Shown here: one piece after another, positions 18,156-27,900 of the stretch
Layout: each line of letters opens with the position of its first letter
Numbering within the stretch: the first letter of the stretch is position 1
Assembly (NCBI GenBank): GCA_025459175.1
Contig: JALORC010000041.1
Coordinates: 1-64,000 of the forward strand
Source of the DNA: Planctomycetota bacterium
GTDB lineage: Bacteria; Planctomycetota; UBA1135; UBA2386
DNA length: 64,000 bases
Direction of reading: 5' to 3'
Made by a program: the position numbers and the translations under genes
Notes under the pieces: generated by a model
Database searches by the model: none
The model's input: only the letters and a program-made list of their open reading frames with translations
Told to the model about the DNA's origin: nothing

Positions 18156-19844
18156 TCAGGCGGGGAGCCGATCGGTCGCCGGATGCAGCGGGCCGGGCTC
18201 GGTGCGGATTGCACCATCCGCGGCTCGCTGCAGGAAGATCCGACGGCAGAACCGGGCGTCGTCGCGCGCCGGGAAGTCGTCGCGGAAGTGGGTGCCACGC
18301 GACTCGGCGCGGGCCAGCGCGGCCTCGGCGACCAGCGCCGCGGTGGTCAGCATGTTGGCCAGCTCGCAGTTGGCGCGCGACGGCACCGGGGCCTTGATCA
18401 GGTAGTGGTGCCAGAAGCCGATGCGTTCGCGGGCGTCGCGCAGCGAGGCCTCGGTGCGGCGCAGGCCGACCTGGCGCCACATCAGGCTCTTCAGCGAGTA
18501 GAGCAGGTCGTCGTGCAACAGCCGCGGCGGGTCCTGCGGCAGCGATGGCCCGGTGCCGCGGCGCGGCAGGCCGGGGTGCCGTTCGCGGGCGGTGTCGGCG
18601 GCGGCGCGGCCGGCGGCCTGGCCGATCACGGCGCCCTCGAGCAGCGAGTTCGACGCCAGGCGGTTGGCGCCGTGCAGCCCCGACGCGGCCGCTTCGCCGA
18701 CCGCGAACAGGCCCGGCACCGAGGTCTTGCCGTGGCCGTCGGTGACCGCGCCGCCGACGAAGTAGTGGGCGCCCGGTCGCACCGGGATCGGGTCCTTGGC
18801 GAGGTCGAGGTCGAACGTCGAGCAGATGCGCGCGATCGACGGGAACAGCTTGTGCGGGTCGCCCTGCACGGTGCTGAGGTCGAGGTAGACGTGGGTGTCG
18901 TTGGTCGCCACCATGCGATCGAGGATCGCGCGGCTGACCACGTCGCGCGGCGCCAGTTCCTGCATCGGGTGGGCGCCCTGCATGAAGCGTTCGCCGTTGC
19001 GATCGCGCAGCACCGCGCCGGCGCCGCGCACGACCTCGCTGATCAGGAACCGCGACGCACCGGCGATGTAGAGCGTGGTCGGGTGGAACTGCACGAACTC
19101 GCAGTCGGCCATGCGCGCGCCGGCGCGGAAGCACAGCGCGTGACCGTCGCCCGAGGCGCCGGTCGGGTTGGTCGTCTCGCGGTAGATCTGGCCGGTGCCG
19201 CCGGTGGCGACGACGATCGCGCCGGCCTCGACGCCGATCTCCATGCCGTCCTGCATCGCGATGGCGCCGACGCACCGCCCGTCGGCGAGCACCAGGTCGC
19301 GCACGAACGCGTGCGCGCGCACGGTGATGCGCGGATGGCTCTGCAGCGCCACGGCCAGCGCGCGCTGGATCTCGTGGCCGGTCGCGTCGCCGTTGCTGTG
19401 CACGACGCGGGCGAAGCTGTGGCCGCCCTCGCGCGACAGTTCGAGCGCGCCGTCGGGGTCGCCGGCCCGGCGGTCGAAGTGGGTGCCGAGGCGCTCGAGC
19501 CACTCGATCGCGGCCTGGGCCGAGTGCACGACGTGGCGCACGACCGCCGCATCGGCGACGCCGGCGCCGACCCGCAGCGTGTCGGCGAGGTGCGACTCGA
19601 CGCTGTCCTCCGGCAGCTGCACGACGGCGATGCCACCCTGCGCCCAGGCGGTGTTGGTGTCGTCGAGCGCGCCCTTGGCGAGCAGCAGCACCTCGGCGCC
19701 GGCTTCGGCGGCCGCCAGCGCGGTGCAGGCGCCGGCGATGCCGCTGCCGATCACCAACACCTCGGTGCGCAGCAGCGGTGTGGTGCGCAGGTCGAAGGCC
19801 GCCAGCCGGGACGGGAACAGGGGCGTGGCGTAGGGGGCTTGCAT
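18156..19844 (-). CDS. nadB: L-aspartate oxidase
   Basis: 562 residues. A flavoenzyme that oxidises aspartate to iminoaspartate, the first step of de novo NAD synthesis with NadA. The FAD dinucleotide fold is at 29-50 (VLVIGSGIAGACTALAAAEAG, with GSGIAG at 33-38). Next come TNTAWAQGGIAV (usual SxxAQGGIA site) and HSFARVVHSNGDATG, the substrate and flavin loop. The cap-domain section GAHYFVGGAVTDGHGKTSVPGLFAVGE, here as GAHYFVGGAVTDGHG then VPGLFAVGE, is also standard. nadA and nadC are not in the window. It lies between secDF (49 bp) and hflX (16 bp) on the minus strand. Confidence 0.95.
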   Translation of the reverse strand: MQAPYATPLFPSRLAAFDLRTTPLLRTEVLVIGSGIAGACTALAAAEAGAEVLLLAKGALDDTNTAWAQGGIAVVQLPEDSVESHLADTLRVGAGVADAAVVRHVVHSAQAAIEWLERLGTHFDRRAGDPDGALELSREGGHSFARVVHSNGDATGHEIQRALAVALQSHPRITVRAHAFVRDLVLADGRCVGAIAMQDGMEIGVEAGAIVVATGGTGQIYRETTNPTGASGDGHALCFRAGARMADCEFVQFHPTTLYIAGASRFLISEVVRGAGAVLRDRNGERFMQGAHPMQELAPRDVVSRAILDRMVATNDTHVYLDLSTVQGDPHKLFPSIARICSTFDLDLAKDPIPVRPGAHYFVGGAVTDGHGKTSVPGLFAVGEAAASGLHGANRLASNSLLEGAVIGQAAGRAAADTARERHPGLPRRGTGPSLPQDPPRLLHDDLLYSLKSLMWRQVGLRRTEASLRDARERIGFWHHYLIKAPVPSRANCELANMLTTAALVAEAALARAESRGTHFRDDFPARDDARFCRRIFLQRAADGAIRTEPGPLHPATDRLPA

Positions 19845-19893
19845 CGGGAGACGGCCGGGAGACGGCGCGGCCGGGGCCGCGCCGCGGCTGGGC

Positions 19894-22800
19894 TCAGGCC
19901 TTCGGAGTGGTGGCCGGAACCTGCTGCGCCGCGGCGGCCTGGGCCGGCGTGCCGCTGTGCAGGTTGTCCTGCCCCTTGTCGAGCCAGATCAGGATCGGCG
20001 CGGCGATGAAGATCGTCGAATAGACGCCGGCGACCATGCCGATCATCATCGCGAACGCGAACGAGGCCAGGCCCGACTCGCTGGTGATGTTCGCGGCGAA
20101 CTGCGCGACCACGACCATCAGCGTCAGCCCGCTGGTCAGCAGCGTGCGCGACATGGTCTGGTTCAGCGCGCGGTTGATGATCAGCCGGAACGGCTCGCTG
20201 GTGCCGATGCGCGTGTTCTCGCTGACGTTCTCGCGGATGCGGTCGAAGATGACGATCGTGTCGTTGACCGAGTAGCCGATGATGGTCAGGAAGCAGGCGA
20301 TCATCGCCAGGTCGATCTCGGCGTGCACTAGGCCGATGCTGTTGCAGAACACGACCACGACCAGCGCCACCAGCACGTCGTGGATCAGCGCCACGACGGC
20401 GGCGATGCCGTACTTGTACTCGTGGAAGCGCACGCGCAGGTAGAGCACGATCAGGCCCCACGCCAGCAGCAAGGCGCCGATTGCGGCGTTGCGCAGGTCG
20501 TTGACCAGGCGACCCTGGATCTCCTGGGCCTCCGGGAACGGATCGGACAGCAGGATCGGCTTCTGGTCGGCGTCGACCAGGCCCTCGAGCTCGGTGGCGA
20601 CGATGTCGTCGAACTCGAAGGTGCGGTCGTTCTGGTCGGTGGTCCACTCGACCCGCAGGTCCTTGGCGGTCGTCGCGTTGGCGTCGCCGAGCGCCGTCAC
20701 GATGCTCTGCGGCAGACCCTTCTGCAGCTTCGCACGGACGTCGGCGACCGCGACCGGCTGTGCGAAGTGCACGTCGATCTGGGCGAACTTGACGTTGCTG
20801 CGGCCCTGGGCATCCGGCGCTTCCAGCGCGTCGCTGAACGCCGGCTTGACCAGGTCGTTGGCATAGATGCGCCGCAGCTCGACGACGTACGGCGGCTCGT
20901 AGGCGGCCGGCGGCGGCTCGTTCTTGTCGGCCGCGGCGAGCTTCTGGTCGCGGTAGGCGGCGCGGCCCTGTTCGATGGCCTTGCGCTGTCCGTCATTGAG
21001 CTTGAGCCGCACGTTGAACTGCGTGCTGCGGCCGTCGGCGGTGGGCTCGCCGAGCGTGTTGACGCCGACGTTCGGGTACTCCTTGCCGAACTGGGCGTCG
21101 TTGCGCAGGCGGTCGCGCACCGACTGCGCATCGACCGGCTCGGCGAGCACCATCTGCAGGTTGGCGCCGCCGGTGAAGTCCATGCCGAGCGTGATCTCGC
21201 GCGGTGCGACCAGCGTCATGTAGGCGAGGCCGGCCACGATCAGCACGGCGCTGCCGATCAGGCACGGCTTCATGTAGCGCACGAAGTCGACGTTCAGGTC
21301 GCCGAACAGCGAGCGCGGCTTGTAGCTGTCGAGCTGGCCCTTCTCGAGCGCGTAGTGGAACAGCAGCCGCGTCACGAAGAACTGCGTGAACACGGTGGTC
21401 AGGATGCCGACCATCAGCGTCACGGCGAAGCCGCGCACCGGGCCGACACCGACATTGAACAGCACCAGGCCGACCAGGAAGGTCGTGATGTTCGAGTCGA
21501 GGATCGCCGACATCGCCCGCTCGAAGCCCGCGCGCACCGCGCGCAGCATGTCCTTGCCCTTCGCCAGCTCCTCGCGGATGCGCTCGTAGATCAGCACGTT
21601 GGCGTCGACCGCCATGCCCATCGTCAGCACGATGCCGCCGAGGCCCGGCAGCGTGATCGTCGCCTGCATGAACAGCATCGCCGCCCACAGCAGGAACACG
21701 TTCAGCACCAGCGTCATGCAGGCGATGGTGCCGGCCTTGCCGTAGTACCATAGCATGAACGCGAACACGAGTACGCCGCCGGCGACCAGCGACCAGGCGC
21801 CGCGTTCGATGGCTTCCTTGCCGAGGGCCGGGCCGATCTGCTCGTTGCTGACCAGCTCCGGCTCGACGCGCAGCGAGCCGGTGCGCAGCACCTTGACCAG
21901 TTCCTCGACCTCCTCGTTGGTGAAGTCACCGGAGATGATGCCGCGGCCGGGGATCGCGCTCTGGAACACCGGCGCCGACTTGACGACGCCGTTCAGCACG
22001 ATGGCGCTGCACTTGCCGATGTACTGCTCCGACCACTTCTGGTAGTCGGCGGTCAGCGCGGCCACGATCGCGTAGTGCACGCCGATGCCGCCGTCGCGCG
22101 ACGGGCCGGCGGCGACGCCGGCCGGGTCCAGGTGCTCGCCGGCGAAGAAACGCTCGGCCATGTTGAGGGCGACGAACTCGACCAGGAACTGGTCCTTCGG
22201 CGCCTTCGCCAGCACCGCCGGCGGCACCTGGCCGTTGTTGAACTCCGGGTCGGTGTCCTCCCAGAACTTCACGGTCGCGCCGGCCAGCTCCGAGCCCATC
22301 GCCGTGAACGAGCGGTCCCAGACCTTGGTCTCACCGCCGGTCGGCCGCAGCAGGCGCGGGTACCACTGCAGGTTGCCGAACGCCATCGGGCCCTGCGCGA
22401 CGTCGTCGTTGAAGCGCCGGATGTTGCGGTAGTCGTCCTTGATCAGCTGCCGGTTCTCGGGGTTCTTCAGCCATGTCTCGAGCTTCTGCTTCTCGAACTG
22501 CATGTTGAAGCGGATCTGGTCCTTGACGAAGTCGCCGTCGGCGACGATCCGCATCTCCAGCTTGCCCAGGTTGCCGACCCGCTCGAGCACGCGCTTGAGC
22601 TCCAGCTTGTCCTGGAAGTACGGCAGCTCGATCAGGATGCCGGTGTCGCCGCTGCGGGTGATCAGCGGGTCCAGCGCGCCGGTCGGGTCGATGCGGTCGC
22701 GGATGACCTGGATCGTCTGCGCCATGATGGCGTCGACCGACAGGTTCTTCTCCTTCTCCTGCATCTGCTTCAGGACGTCGGCCGGCACCTCGTAGCGCAG

Positions 22801-22917
22801 CTGGGTGCCGCCCTTGAGGTCGTGGCCCCACGTCGGCGGCAGCAGGAAGATGCAGGCGAGGCCGGCGGCGATGGACAGCAGGACCAGGAACAACTGGCGA
22901 CTGGCGTTCTCGAGCAT
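19894..22917 (-). CDS. secDF: Protein translocase subunit SecDF (SecD-SecF fusion)
   Basis: 1007 residues from the ATG at 22917. SecD and SecF, usually two proteins, are joined in one chain and use the proton gradient to pull exported proteins through SecYEG. The SecD half has an N-terminal membrane segment (about 12-30), GGTQLRYEV, the large periplasmic P1 domain with IRDRIDPTGALDPLI, then SGDFTNEEVEELVKVLRTGSL and membrane segments with GMAVDANVLIYERIREEL. The SecF half carries GMDFTGGANLQM, a second periplasmic region and YSVNDTIVIFDRIREN. All expected signature motifs of both halves are present. Fused SecDF is known from Bacillus, Planctomycetota and others. No yajC is adjacent. The preceding 234 bp after rplS contain no gene. 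Confidence 0.97.
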   Translation of the reverse strand: MLENASRQLFLVLLSIAAGLACIFLLPPTWGHDLKGGTQLRYEVPADVLKQMQEKEKNLSVDAIMAQTIQVIRDRIDPTGALDPLITRSGDTGILIELPYFQDKLELKRVLERVGNLGKLEMRIVADGDFVKDQIRFNMQFEKQKLETWLKNPENRQLIKDDYRNIRRFNDDVAQGPMAFGNLQWYPRLLRPTGGETKVWDRSFTAMGSELAGATVKFWEDTDPEFNNGQVPPAVLAKAPKDQFLVEFVALNMAERFFAGEHLDPAGVAAGPSRDGGIGVHYAIVAALTADYQKWSEQYIGKCSAIVLNGVVKSAPVFQSAIPGRGIISGDFTNEEVEELVKVLRTGSLRVEPELVSNEQIGPALGKEAIERGAWSLVAGGVLVFAFMLWYYGKAGTIACMTLVLNVFLLWAAMLFMQATITLPGLGGIVLTMGMAVDANVLIYERIREELAKGKDMLRAVRAGFERAMSAILDSNITTFLVGLVLFNVGVGPVRGFAVTLMVGILTTVFTQFFVTRLLFHYALEKGQLDSYKPRSLFGDLNVDFVRYMKPCLIGSAVLIVAGLAYMTLVAPREITLGMDFTGGANLQMVLAEPVDAQSVRDRLRNDAQFGKEYPNVGVNTLGEPTADGRSTQFNVRLKLNDGQRKAIEQGRAAYRDQKLAAADKNEPPPAAYEPPYVVELRRIYANDLVKPAFSDALEAPDAQGRSNVKFAQIDVHFAQPVAVADVRAKLQKGLPQSIVTALGDANATTAKDLRVEWTTDQNDRTFEFDDIVATELEGLVDADQKPILLSDPFPEAQEIQGRLVNDLRNAAIGALLLAWGLIVLYLRVRFHEYKYGIAAVVALIHDVLVALVVVVFCNSIGLVHAEIDLAMIACFLTIIGYSVNDTIVIFDRIRENVSENTRIGTSEPFRLIINRALNQTMSRTLLTSGLTLMVVVAQFAANITSESGLASFAFAMMIGMVAGVYSTIFIAAPILIWLDKGQDNLHSGTPAQAAAAQQVPATTPKA

Positions 22918-23151
22918 GACAGTGGGGGCGGCGCCGTTGGGGACGCCGCCGGAGAGCGCGGAGGCGTCCGCCCGAGGGCAGACGCTTTCTGGGAGCTGGA
23001 AAGGAGATGGACCCGGCCGGATGCCGGATCGGAACGAACGCGGAGCCATGGCCAGTCGGCCCGGCCAGAGCCCCGCGATGCATACGTGCCGTCGGACGCG
23101 AGGCGGCTCGTGGCCGCGCCGGCGTCCTCATCAGGCTACTTGCCTGTCGGG

Positions 23152-23547
23152 TTACTTGCCGGTGGTCTGGGCCCGGCCCTTGCCCGAGCGCGGGTACTGC
23201 AGCTTGCCGAGGTTCGGGTTCAGGCGGGTCGCCTTGCCCTCACGATCGCGCAGGTAGTACAGCTTGGCGCGCCGGATGATGCCGCGCTCCTTGACCTGGA
23301 TGTCGGCGACCCGCGGGCTGTGCAGCGGGAACGTGCGCTCGACGCCCTCGCCGGCGACCAGGCGCCGCACCGTCGCGCTGCGCCGGACGCCGCTGCCCTG
23401 CAGCGAGATCACGGTGCCGGAGAACAGCTGCACGCGCTCCTTGTCGCCTTCCTTGATCAGGTAGTGGACTTCGACCGAGTCGCCGATCCCGAAGTCCGGG
23501 ATGGAGGCCTTCATTTGCTCGATTTCGAGCGTGTGCAGGATGTTCAT
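23152..23547 (-). CDS. rplS: 50S ribosomal protein L19
   Basis: 131 residues. L19 sits at the 30S-50S interface. IPDFGIGDSVEVHYLIKEGDKERVQLFSG (seen as FGIGDSVEVHYLIKEGDKER) and the following GSGVRRSATVRRL plus VERTFPLHSPRV make up the classic L19 core. The family usually reads 'RKISxGxGVERTFP', and VERTFP is kept here. The tail KLYYLRDREGKATRLN ends the conserved domain, and about 20 extra residues follow. It lies 55 bp downstream of trmD, the widespread trmD-rplS arrangement. The stop region is duplicated: GGCAAGTAA is followed after 7 nt by GGCAAGTAG. Confidence 0.97.
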   Translation of the reverse strand: MNILHTLEIEQMKASIPDFGIGDSVEVHYLIKEGDKERVQLFSGTVISLQGSGVRRSATVRRLVAGEGVERTFPLHSPRVADIQVKERGIIRRAKLYYLRDREGKATRLNPNLGKLQYPRSGKGRAQTTGK

Positions 23548-23602
23548 GGTTCGTCAGTGCTGGGCTCGCACCGGGCGCGAGCGGGTTCGTGCGGGGAGAA
23601 GT

Positions 23603-24301
23603 TCAGTGAGTATCGGGGGCCGCGGGTGGGACCTGGGCCTGCTCCCGCTTGTGGGCGGTCAGGGTTCGCGCCTGCTCGAGCCGCCACCGGGCGACCGCTT
23701 TGTGGTCGCCCGACATCAGCACGTCGGGCACCGGCATGCCGCGGAACTCGCGGGGGCGCGTGTAGAGCGGATAGTCGAGCAGTTCACCTTCGAACGACTC
23801 GAGCACCGCCGACTCGGCGCACCCGAGCACGCCCGGGATCAACCGCACCGCGGCTTCGAGCACGACCATGGCGGCGAGTTCGCCACCGGCCAGCACGAAG
23901 TCGCCGAGCGAGATCTCCTCCCAGGCGAACCCAGCGCGAATGCGTTCGTCGTAACCTTCGTAGCGCCCGCACAGGAACAGCAGCCGCTCCATGCGACTGA
24001 GTTCCCGCGCGCGCGCCTGGCCGAAAGTGCGACCACGCGGACAGAGCAGGATCTTGTGGAACGCACCGTGCGTGCGCTCCAGGTCTTCCACGGCTGCAAA
24101 GATCGGTTCGGGCTTCAGCACCATGCCCGGCCCGCCGCCGAACGGTCGATCGTCGACCGTGCGGTGCGGGTCCAGGGTGTAGTTCCGGAAGTCGACGAGG
24201 TCGACCCGGAGGTTGCCCTGGGACTGCGCAATCCCGAGGATGCTCTCGTCCAGATAGGGCCGGATGGCCTCCGGAAAGAGTGTCAGGATGGCGGAGTGCA
24301 A
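23603..24301 (-). CDS. trmD: tRNA (guanine-N1)-methyltransferase
   Basis: 232 residues. It makes m1G37 in tRNAs and so guards the reading frame. DDRPFGGGPGMVLKPEP near residue 50 is the SAM-side signature. The trefoil-knot residues are present in CGRYEGYDERI (about 115) and SLGDFVLAGGELAAMV, followed by RLIPGVLGCAES. It is the first gene of the minus-strand run leading to hflX. rimM and rpsP, often upstream, are absent: the adjacent gene is the divergent ribE, 100 bp away. The promoters of both must lie in that 100 bp, where I could not pick convincing boxes. Confidence 0.96.
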   Translation of the reverse strand: MHSAILTLFPEAIRPYLDESILGIAQSQGNLRVDLVDFRNYTLDPHRTVDDRPFGGGPGMVLKPEPIFAAVEDLERTHGAFHKILLCPRGRTFGQARARELSRMERLLFLCGRYEGYDERIRAGFAWEEISLGDFVLAGGELAAMVVLEAAVRLIPGVLGCAESAVLESFEGELLDYPLYTRPREFRGMPVPDVLMSGDHKAVARWRLEQARTLTAHKREQAQVPPAAPDTH

Positions 24302-24401
24302 AGTGCCCCTGCCGCGAACAAGGGGCGGGGAGACTAGGGGCCGGCGCGCAGGCGGTCAAGTCGACTGGCGACTCCCGGCCCCGGCCGGGTAGGCTCGGAC
24401 C

Positions 24402-25010
24402 ATGTTCACCGGCTTGATCCAGGCCATCGGCACCGTCGTCGCCACCACCCCGGTCGGCCCCGAACTGCGGCTGCAGGTCGACCTGGGCTGCCTCGCCGGC
24501 CCGTTCCGGATCGGCGACTCGATCGCGCTGTCGGGGGTCTGCTGCACGGTGGTCGAGCTGGCGGGTGGGCGGGCCTGGTTCCACCTCAGCACCGAAACCC
24601 TGCAGCGGACCTGGCTCGGCCGGGCCAAGGTCGGCCTGCGGCTCAACCTCGAAGGGGCGTTGCGGGCCGGCGAACCGCTCGGCGGCCACATCGTGCAGGG
24701 CCACGTCGACGGGGTCGGTCAGGTGACCGGCACCATCGACCCGCAGCTCGGCGGCGATTTCTGGGCGACCGTGCCGGCGGACCTGCAGCGCTACTGCGTC
24801 GAGAAGGGCTCGATCACGCTCGATGGGGTGTCGCTGACGATCGCCGGCGAGCGCGACGGCGCGGTCCGGATCGCGGTGATCCCGCACACTGCGCAGTGGA
24901 CGACCCTGGCCTGGAAGCAGCACGGCGATGCGATCCACGTCGAGGTCGATGTGCTGGCGAAGTACGTCGAACGCATGCTGGCCGCGCGCGGGTTGGGGCA
25001 ACAGGCGTGA
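24402..25010 (+). CDS. ribE: Riboflavin synthase, alpha chain
   Basis: 202 residues. It converts two 6,7-dimethyl-8-ribityllumazines to riboflavin. The N-terminus MFTGLIQAIGTV is the family start (usual MFTGIIE). Two lumazine-binding repeats are visible. The first has DSIALSGVCCTVVEL near 45 and FHLSTETLQRT. The second begins GHIVQGHVDGVGQV near 95 and has GSITLDGVSLTI near 140 and IPHTAQWTTLAW. The catalytic Ser, His and Cys positions of the first barrel appear intact. Its stop overlaps the GTG start of the following hydrolase gene. Confidence 0.96.
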   Translation: MFTGLIQAIGTVVATTPVGPELRLQVDLGCLAGPFRIGDSIALSGVCCTVVELAGGRAWFHLSTETLQRTWLGRAKVGLRLNLEGALRAGEPLGGHIVQGHVDGVGQVTGTIDPQLGGDFWATVPADLQRYCVEKGSITLDGVSLTIAGERDGAVRIAVIPHTAQWTTLAWKQHGDAIHVEVDVLAKYVERMLAARGLGQQA

Positions 25011-25846
25011 GTCCGCGCCGGCCGCGGCGTTCGCCCTGGATCCGATTCATGCTGCTGTTCCTGTCGCTGTTGCTGCTCGCCTACGTGGCGATCGTCGGGC
25101 TGCTGTGGTGGCAGCAGGACCGGATGGTGTTCCCCGGTGCCGGCCGCGGCGACCGCGGGGTGCCAGCCCAGCGGCCGGAGGCGGTGGTGACGTGGATCGG
25201 GCCGGAGGCTCGGCGCACGCGGCTCGCCACGGTGCGGCACGCGGCGCCGCGCGCGGTGGTGCTGTACTTCGGCGGCAACGGCGAGGACCTCTATTCGGGC
25301 GTGCAGCAGCTCGCGCAGCTGTTGCCGTACGGCGTCGATGGTCTCGCCGCCGAGTATCCCGGCTACGGCGGCAGTCCCGGGCGGCCGTCGGTCGAGGCGT
25401 TGCTGGGCACGGCCGAAGCGGCGCTGGCGGCGGCGCAGACGCACGCGCAGGAACGCCGGCTGCCGCTGGTCGTCGTCGGCAGTTCGCTCGGCACGTTCGC
25501 GGCGGTGCACGCGGCGAGCCGCGGCGGTCTCGCGCGGCTGTTGTTGCGGGCGCCGCCGTCGCGTCTGGTCGCTTCGGCGAAGCGCAGCTATCCGTGGTTG
25601 CCGGTCGAGTGGCTGCTGCGGCATCGCTTCGACAGCGTGGCGAAGGCGGCGGCGGTGCAGTGTCCGGTGCTGATCGTGCACGGCGATCGCGACGACGTCG
25701 TGCCGGCCGACCTCGGCCAAGAACTCGCGAGCGCGTTGCCGCAGGCGCGCTTCGTGCTGGTGCCGGGCCACGGCCACAACGATCTCGACCTCGGGCCCGG
25801 TGGGCCGGTCGCGGCGCTGGTGGGGGCGTTCGTGCTCGGGCAGTGA
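25007..25846 (+). CDS. Membrane-anchored alpha/beta hydrolase (BEM46/DUF1749-like)
   Basis: 279 residues from the GTG at 25007 (GTGA overlap with ribE). A basic stretch (RRPRRSP) is followed by one membrane segment at about 13-35 and then QQDRMVFPG, typical of BEM46-like membrane hydrolases. The hydrolase core has FGGNGEDLY near 88 as the oxyanion loop, YPGYGGSPG near 117, nucleophile Ser160 in GSSLG, the acid in HGDRDDVVP and the His in GHGHND. The catalytic triad is therefore complete. The substrate is unknown; the active domain probably lies outside the membrane, given the signal anchor with positive charges first. Confidence 0.88.
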   Translation: MSPRRPRRSPWIRFMLLFLSLLLLAYVAIVGLLWWQQDRMVFPGAGRGDRGVPAQRPEAVVTWIGPEARRTRLATVRHAAPRAVVLYFGGNGEDLYSGVQQLAQLLPYGVDGLAAEYPGYGGSPGRPSVEALLGTAEAALAAAQTHAQERRLPLVVVGSSLGTFAAVHAASRGGLARLLLRAPPSRLVASAKRSYPWLPVEWLLRHRFDSVAKAAAVQCPVLIVHGDRDDVVPADLGQELASALPQARFVLVPGHGHNDLDLGPGGPVAALVGAFVLGQ

Positions 25847-25972
25847 TTCGGTAGGGGCGCTTGGTGCGAAAGTGCACATCCGGTTGGTTACGGCTGCTCT
25901 GCCAATGGCTACAGCGCGCGTCCGCCGGGGTTGCGGCCCCTGCTCTGCTGTCTCTCGCCCGAGCTCCCAGCC

Positions 25973-27856
25973 ATGGTCCGTCGCCAGTTTCCGTTCGTCG
26001 GCTCCGCCTTGATCCTCGTTGCCTGTGGGGGCAGCAACGCGCCGTCGGTCGTGCCATTGGCACCGAACGAAGCGCCGGCGATCCAAGTGCCCTCGACGCT
26101 GGCCGGCACCTCGCCGACCTACGATTACGTGTTGCCCTTCGAGGCCGTGGACCAGCTCGTGTTCGAGGCCACCGATCCGGAAGGCGGCGCGCTGGCCTGG
26201 CAGGTGATCGGCGATGTGGCTGCCGTGGGTGCGGTGGCGATCGCGGCTCCGTCGTCGACGGCGGGTGGTTCGCTGACGATGACGTTCTCCAGCCTCACCG
26301 CGCCGGTCGCCGTCGGCATGACGATCCTGGTCGAGGACCCGCGCGGCGGCGCCGCGGCGATCGATCTGCGGGTGGTGCGCAGTGGTCCGCCGACGCTGAT
26401 CAGCGCCACCCCCGACAGCGCGTTCCTGACGCAACCACAAACGGTGCAGTTGGTGGGCAGCGGCTTCCGGCTCGGCCCTGCGCCCAACACGCGCTTCCGG
26501 TTCGCTGGGCAACCGATCGTGGCGCCCACCATCACCAGCGACTCGCGAGCCAGCTTCGTGACGCCCAGCCTCGCGGTGCTCGGACCGACGGCGGTCGGGG
26601 TTGCCAATCAGTTCGGCATCGCCGCGCTGCCGGTCGGGTCGTTCTCGATGCATGCTTGGCCGGTCGACCTGTTCGCGACCGACGCCCGCATCGACGCGGG
26701 GGCGGCCAGCGAGGTCGAGCTTGCGCGCGATGGTGCTGCCGCGCACGCCGTCTGGCTCGAGGGCCCGGCGCTCGTGCATCGTGTCTCCCCGGACCGCGGT
26801 CGCACGTGGGCGCCGCCGGTCACCCTGAGCGGTCCCGAGGCGGTCAGCGAGCCGCAGTTGCTGGTCGACGGCGACCTCGTGCTGGCGGGGTGGATCGGCG
26901 ACGGCACCGCGGTGTGGGTGCGCCGTTCGATCGACGGTGGCGCCACCTGGGAGCCGGCCGTGCGCGGGTCCGGCCCCATCAGCACCACGCCAGTCAGCAA
27001 GGTGCGGCTGGCGCAGAGTGGTGACCACCGGCACGTGGCGTGGTTGGCGGGCAATGTGATCGCCGGCGAGGGGCGCGTGATGGCGATCGCGTCGACCACC
27101 GCCGGTGCCACGTGGACCGCGCCGAATCCGGTCGCCAGCGCGGTGGGCAACCAGCGCAGCGTCGCCATCGTGTGCAGCGACAACTTCGTCTGGGTGCTGT
27201 ACGAACAAGACCTGCCCGGCCGCCCGCGCGGCGCCTACGTCGCTCGCTCGTTCGATGCCGGCAGCACGTGGCCCGAGGTGCTGCGGCTCAGTCCGCTGAC
27301 GGCCGAAGTCAGCGAGGCGGCGCTCTGCACCGACGGCATGCGGGTCCACGCCACCTGGCTGCAGAACGGTGGCCTCGCGCTGGCTTCGTCGCCCGACCGG
27401 GGCGCCTCGTGGGGCGACACGATCATCGACCTGCAGACTGCGCAGGCCGGCACCGTCACCGCGCCGCACGTGACTTGCGACGAACGGCGCCTGGTCGCAG
27501 CCTTCGTGGTCGGTGGCACCTCGGTGCGCACGGCGACCTTCACGCCGGCCGGCGTCAGCTTGCAACGTGCAACGATCGAGCTGCAACCGACCCGCAGCGA
27601 CCAGCCGCGCATCGCCGTCAGCGGCAACTACGCGTTCGTGGTCTGGCGCGAGGGCGAGGTTGCCCAGGGCACCGCGCGGCTGGCCTTCGCGGCATCGCCC
27701 ACCGATGGTATCTGGACGTCGCCGTCGAGTTTCGGCGACGGCAACTCGGTACAGACCGCGCCGCGGCTCGCTGCATCGGGCGCCCATCTGCTGTTCGCCT
27801 GGGGCGACAGCCGCGCCGCGACGACGGGAGTGTTCGTCAACTCGACCGAGAACTGA
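25973..27856 (+). CDS. Lipoprotein with Asp-box (BNR/sialidase-like) repeats and a TIG-like domain
   Basis: 627 residues from the ATG at 25973. The lipobox is LVAC, with Cys18 following a short hydrophobic segment. Residues about 120-220 contain SATPDSAFLTQPQTVQLVGSGF, an opening like IPT/TIG folds (TPDSAFLTQPQTVQLVGSGF). From about 240 on, at least five Asp-box motifs (S-x-D-x-G-x-T-W form) occur: SPDRGRTW, SIDGGATW, STTAGATW, SFDAGSTW and SPDRGASW. They are spaced about 50-65 residues apart, as in a beta-propeller of sialidase type. The catalytic Arg triad of true sialidases cannot be confirmed. It is probably a surface carbohydrate-binding or structural protein, transcribed alone. Confidence 0.8.
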   Translation: MVRRQFPFVGSALILVACGGSNAPSVVPLAPNEAPAIQVPSTLAGTSPTYDYVLPFEAVDQLVFEATDPEGGALAWQVIGDVAAVGAVAIAAPSSTAGGSLTMTFSSLTAPVAVGMTILVEDPRGGAAAIDLRVVRSGPPTLISATPDSAFLTQPQTVQLVGSGFRLGPAPNTRFRFAGQPIVAPTITSDSRASFVTPSLAVLGPTAVGVANQFGIAALPVGSFSMHAWPVDLFATDARIDAGAASEVELARDGAAAHAVWLEGPALVHRVSPDRGRTWAPPVTLSGPEAVSEPQLLVDGDLVLAGWIGDGTAVWVRRSIDGGATWEPAVRGSGPISTTPVSKVRLAQSGDHRHVAWLAGNVIAGEGRVMAIASTTAGATWTAPNPVASAVGNQRSVAIVCSDNFVWVLYEQDLPGRPRGAYVARSFDAGSTWPEVLRLSPLTAEVSEAALCTDGMRVHATWLQNGGLALASSPDRGASWGDTIIDLQTAQAGTVTAPHVTCDERRLVAAFVVGGTSVRTATFTPAGVSLQRATIELQPTRSDQPRIAVSGNYAFVVWREGEVAQGTARLAFAASPTDGIWTSPSSFGDGNSVQTAPRLAASGAHLLFAWGDSRAATTGVFVNSTEN

Positions 27857-27900
27857 TCTGGCCGCGGGCTGCGCCGGGGATCGTCGGGCTCGGGCCGTTC

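Noticed and set aside
18140-18298. Upstream start of HflX within nadB
   Set aside because: It would overlap nadB with non-family sequence; the TTG at 18139 sits in the correct place before ATEAILFGLV.
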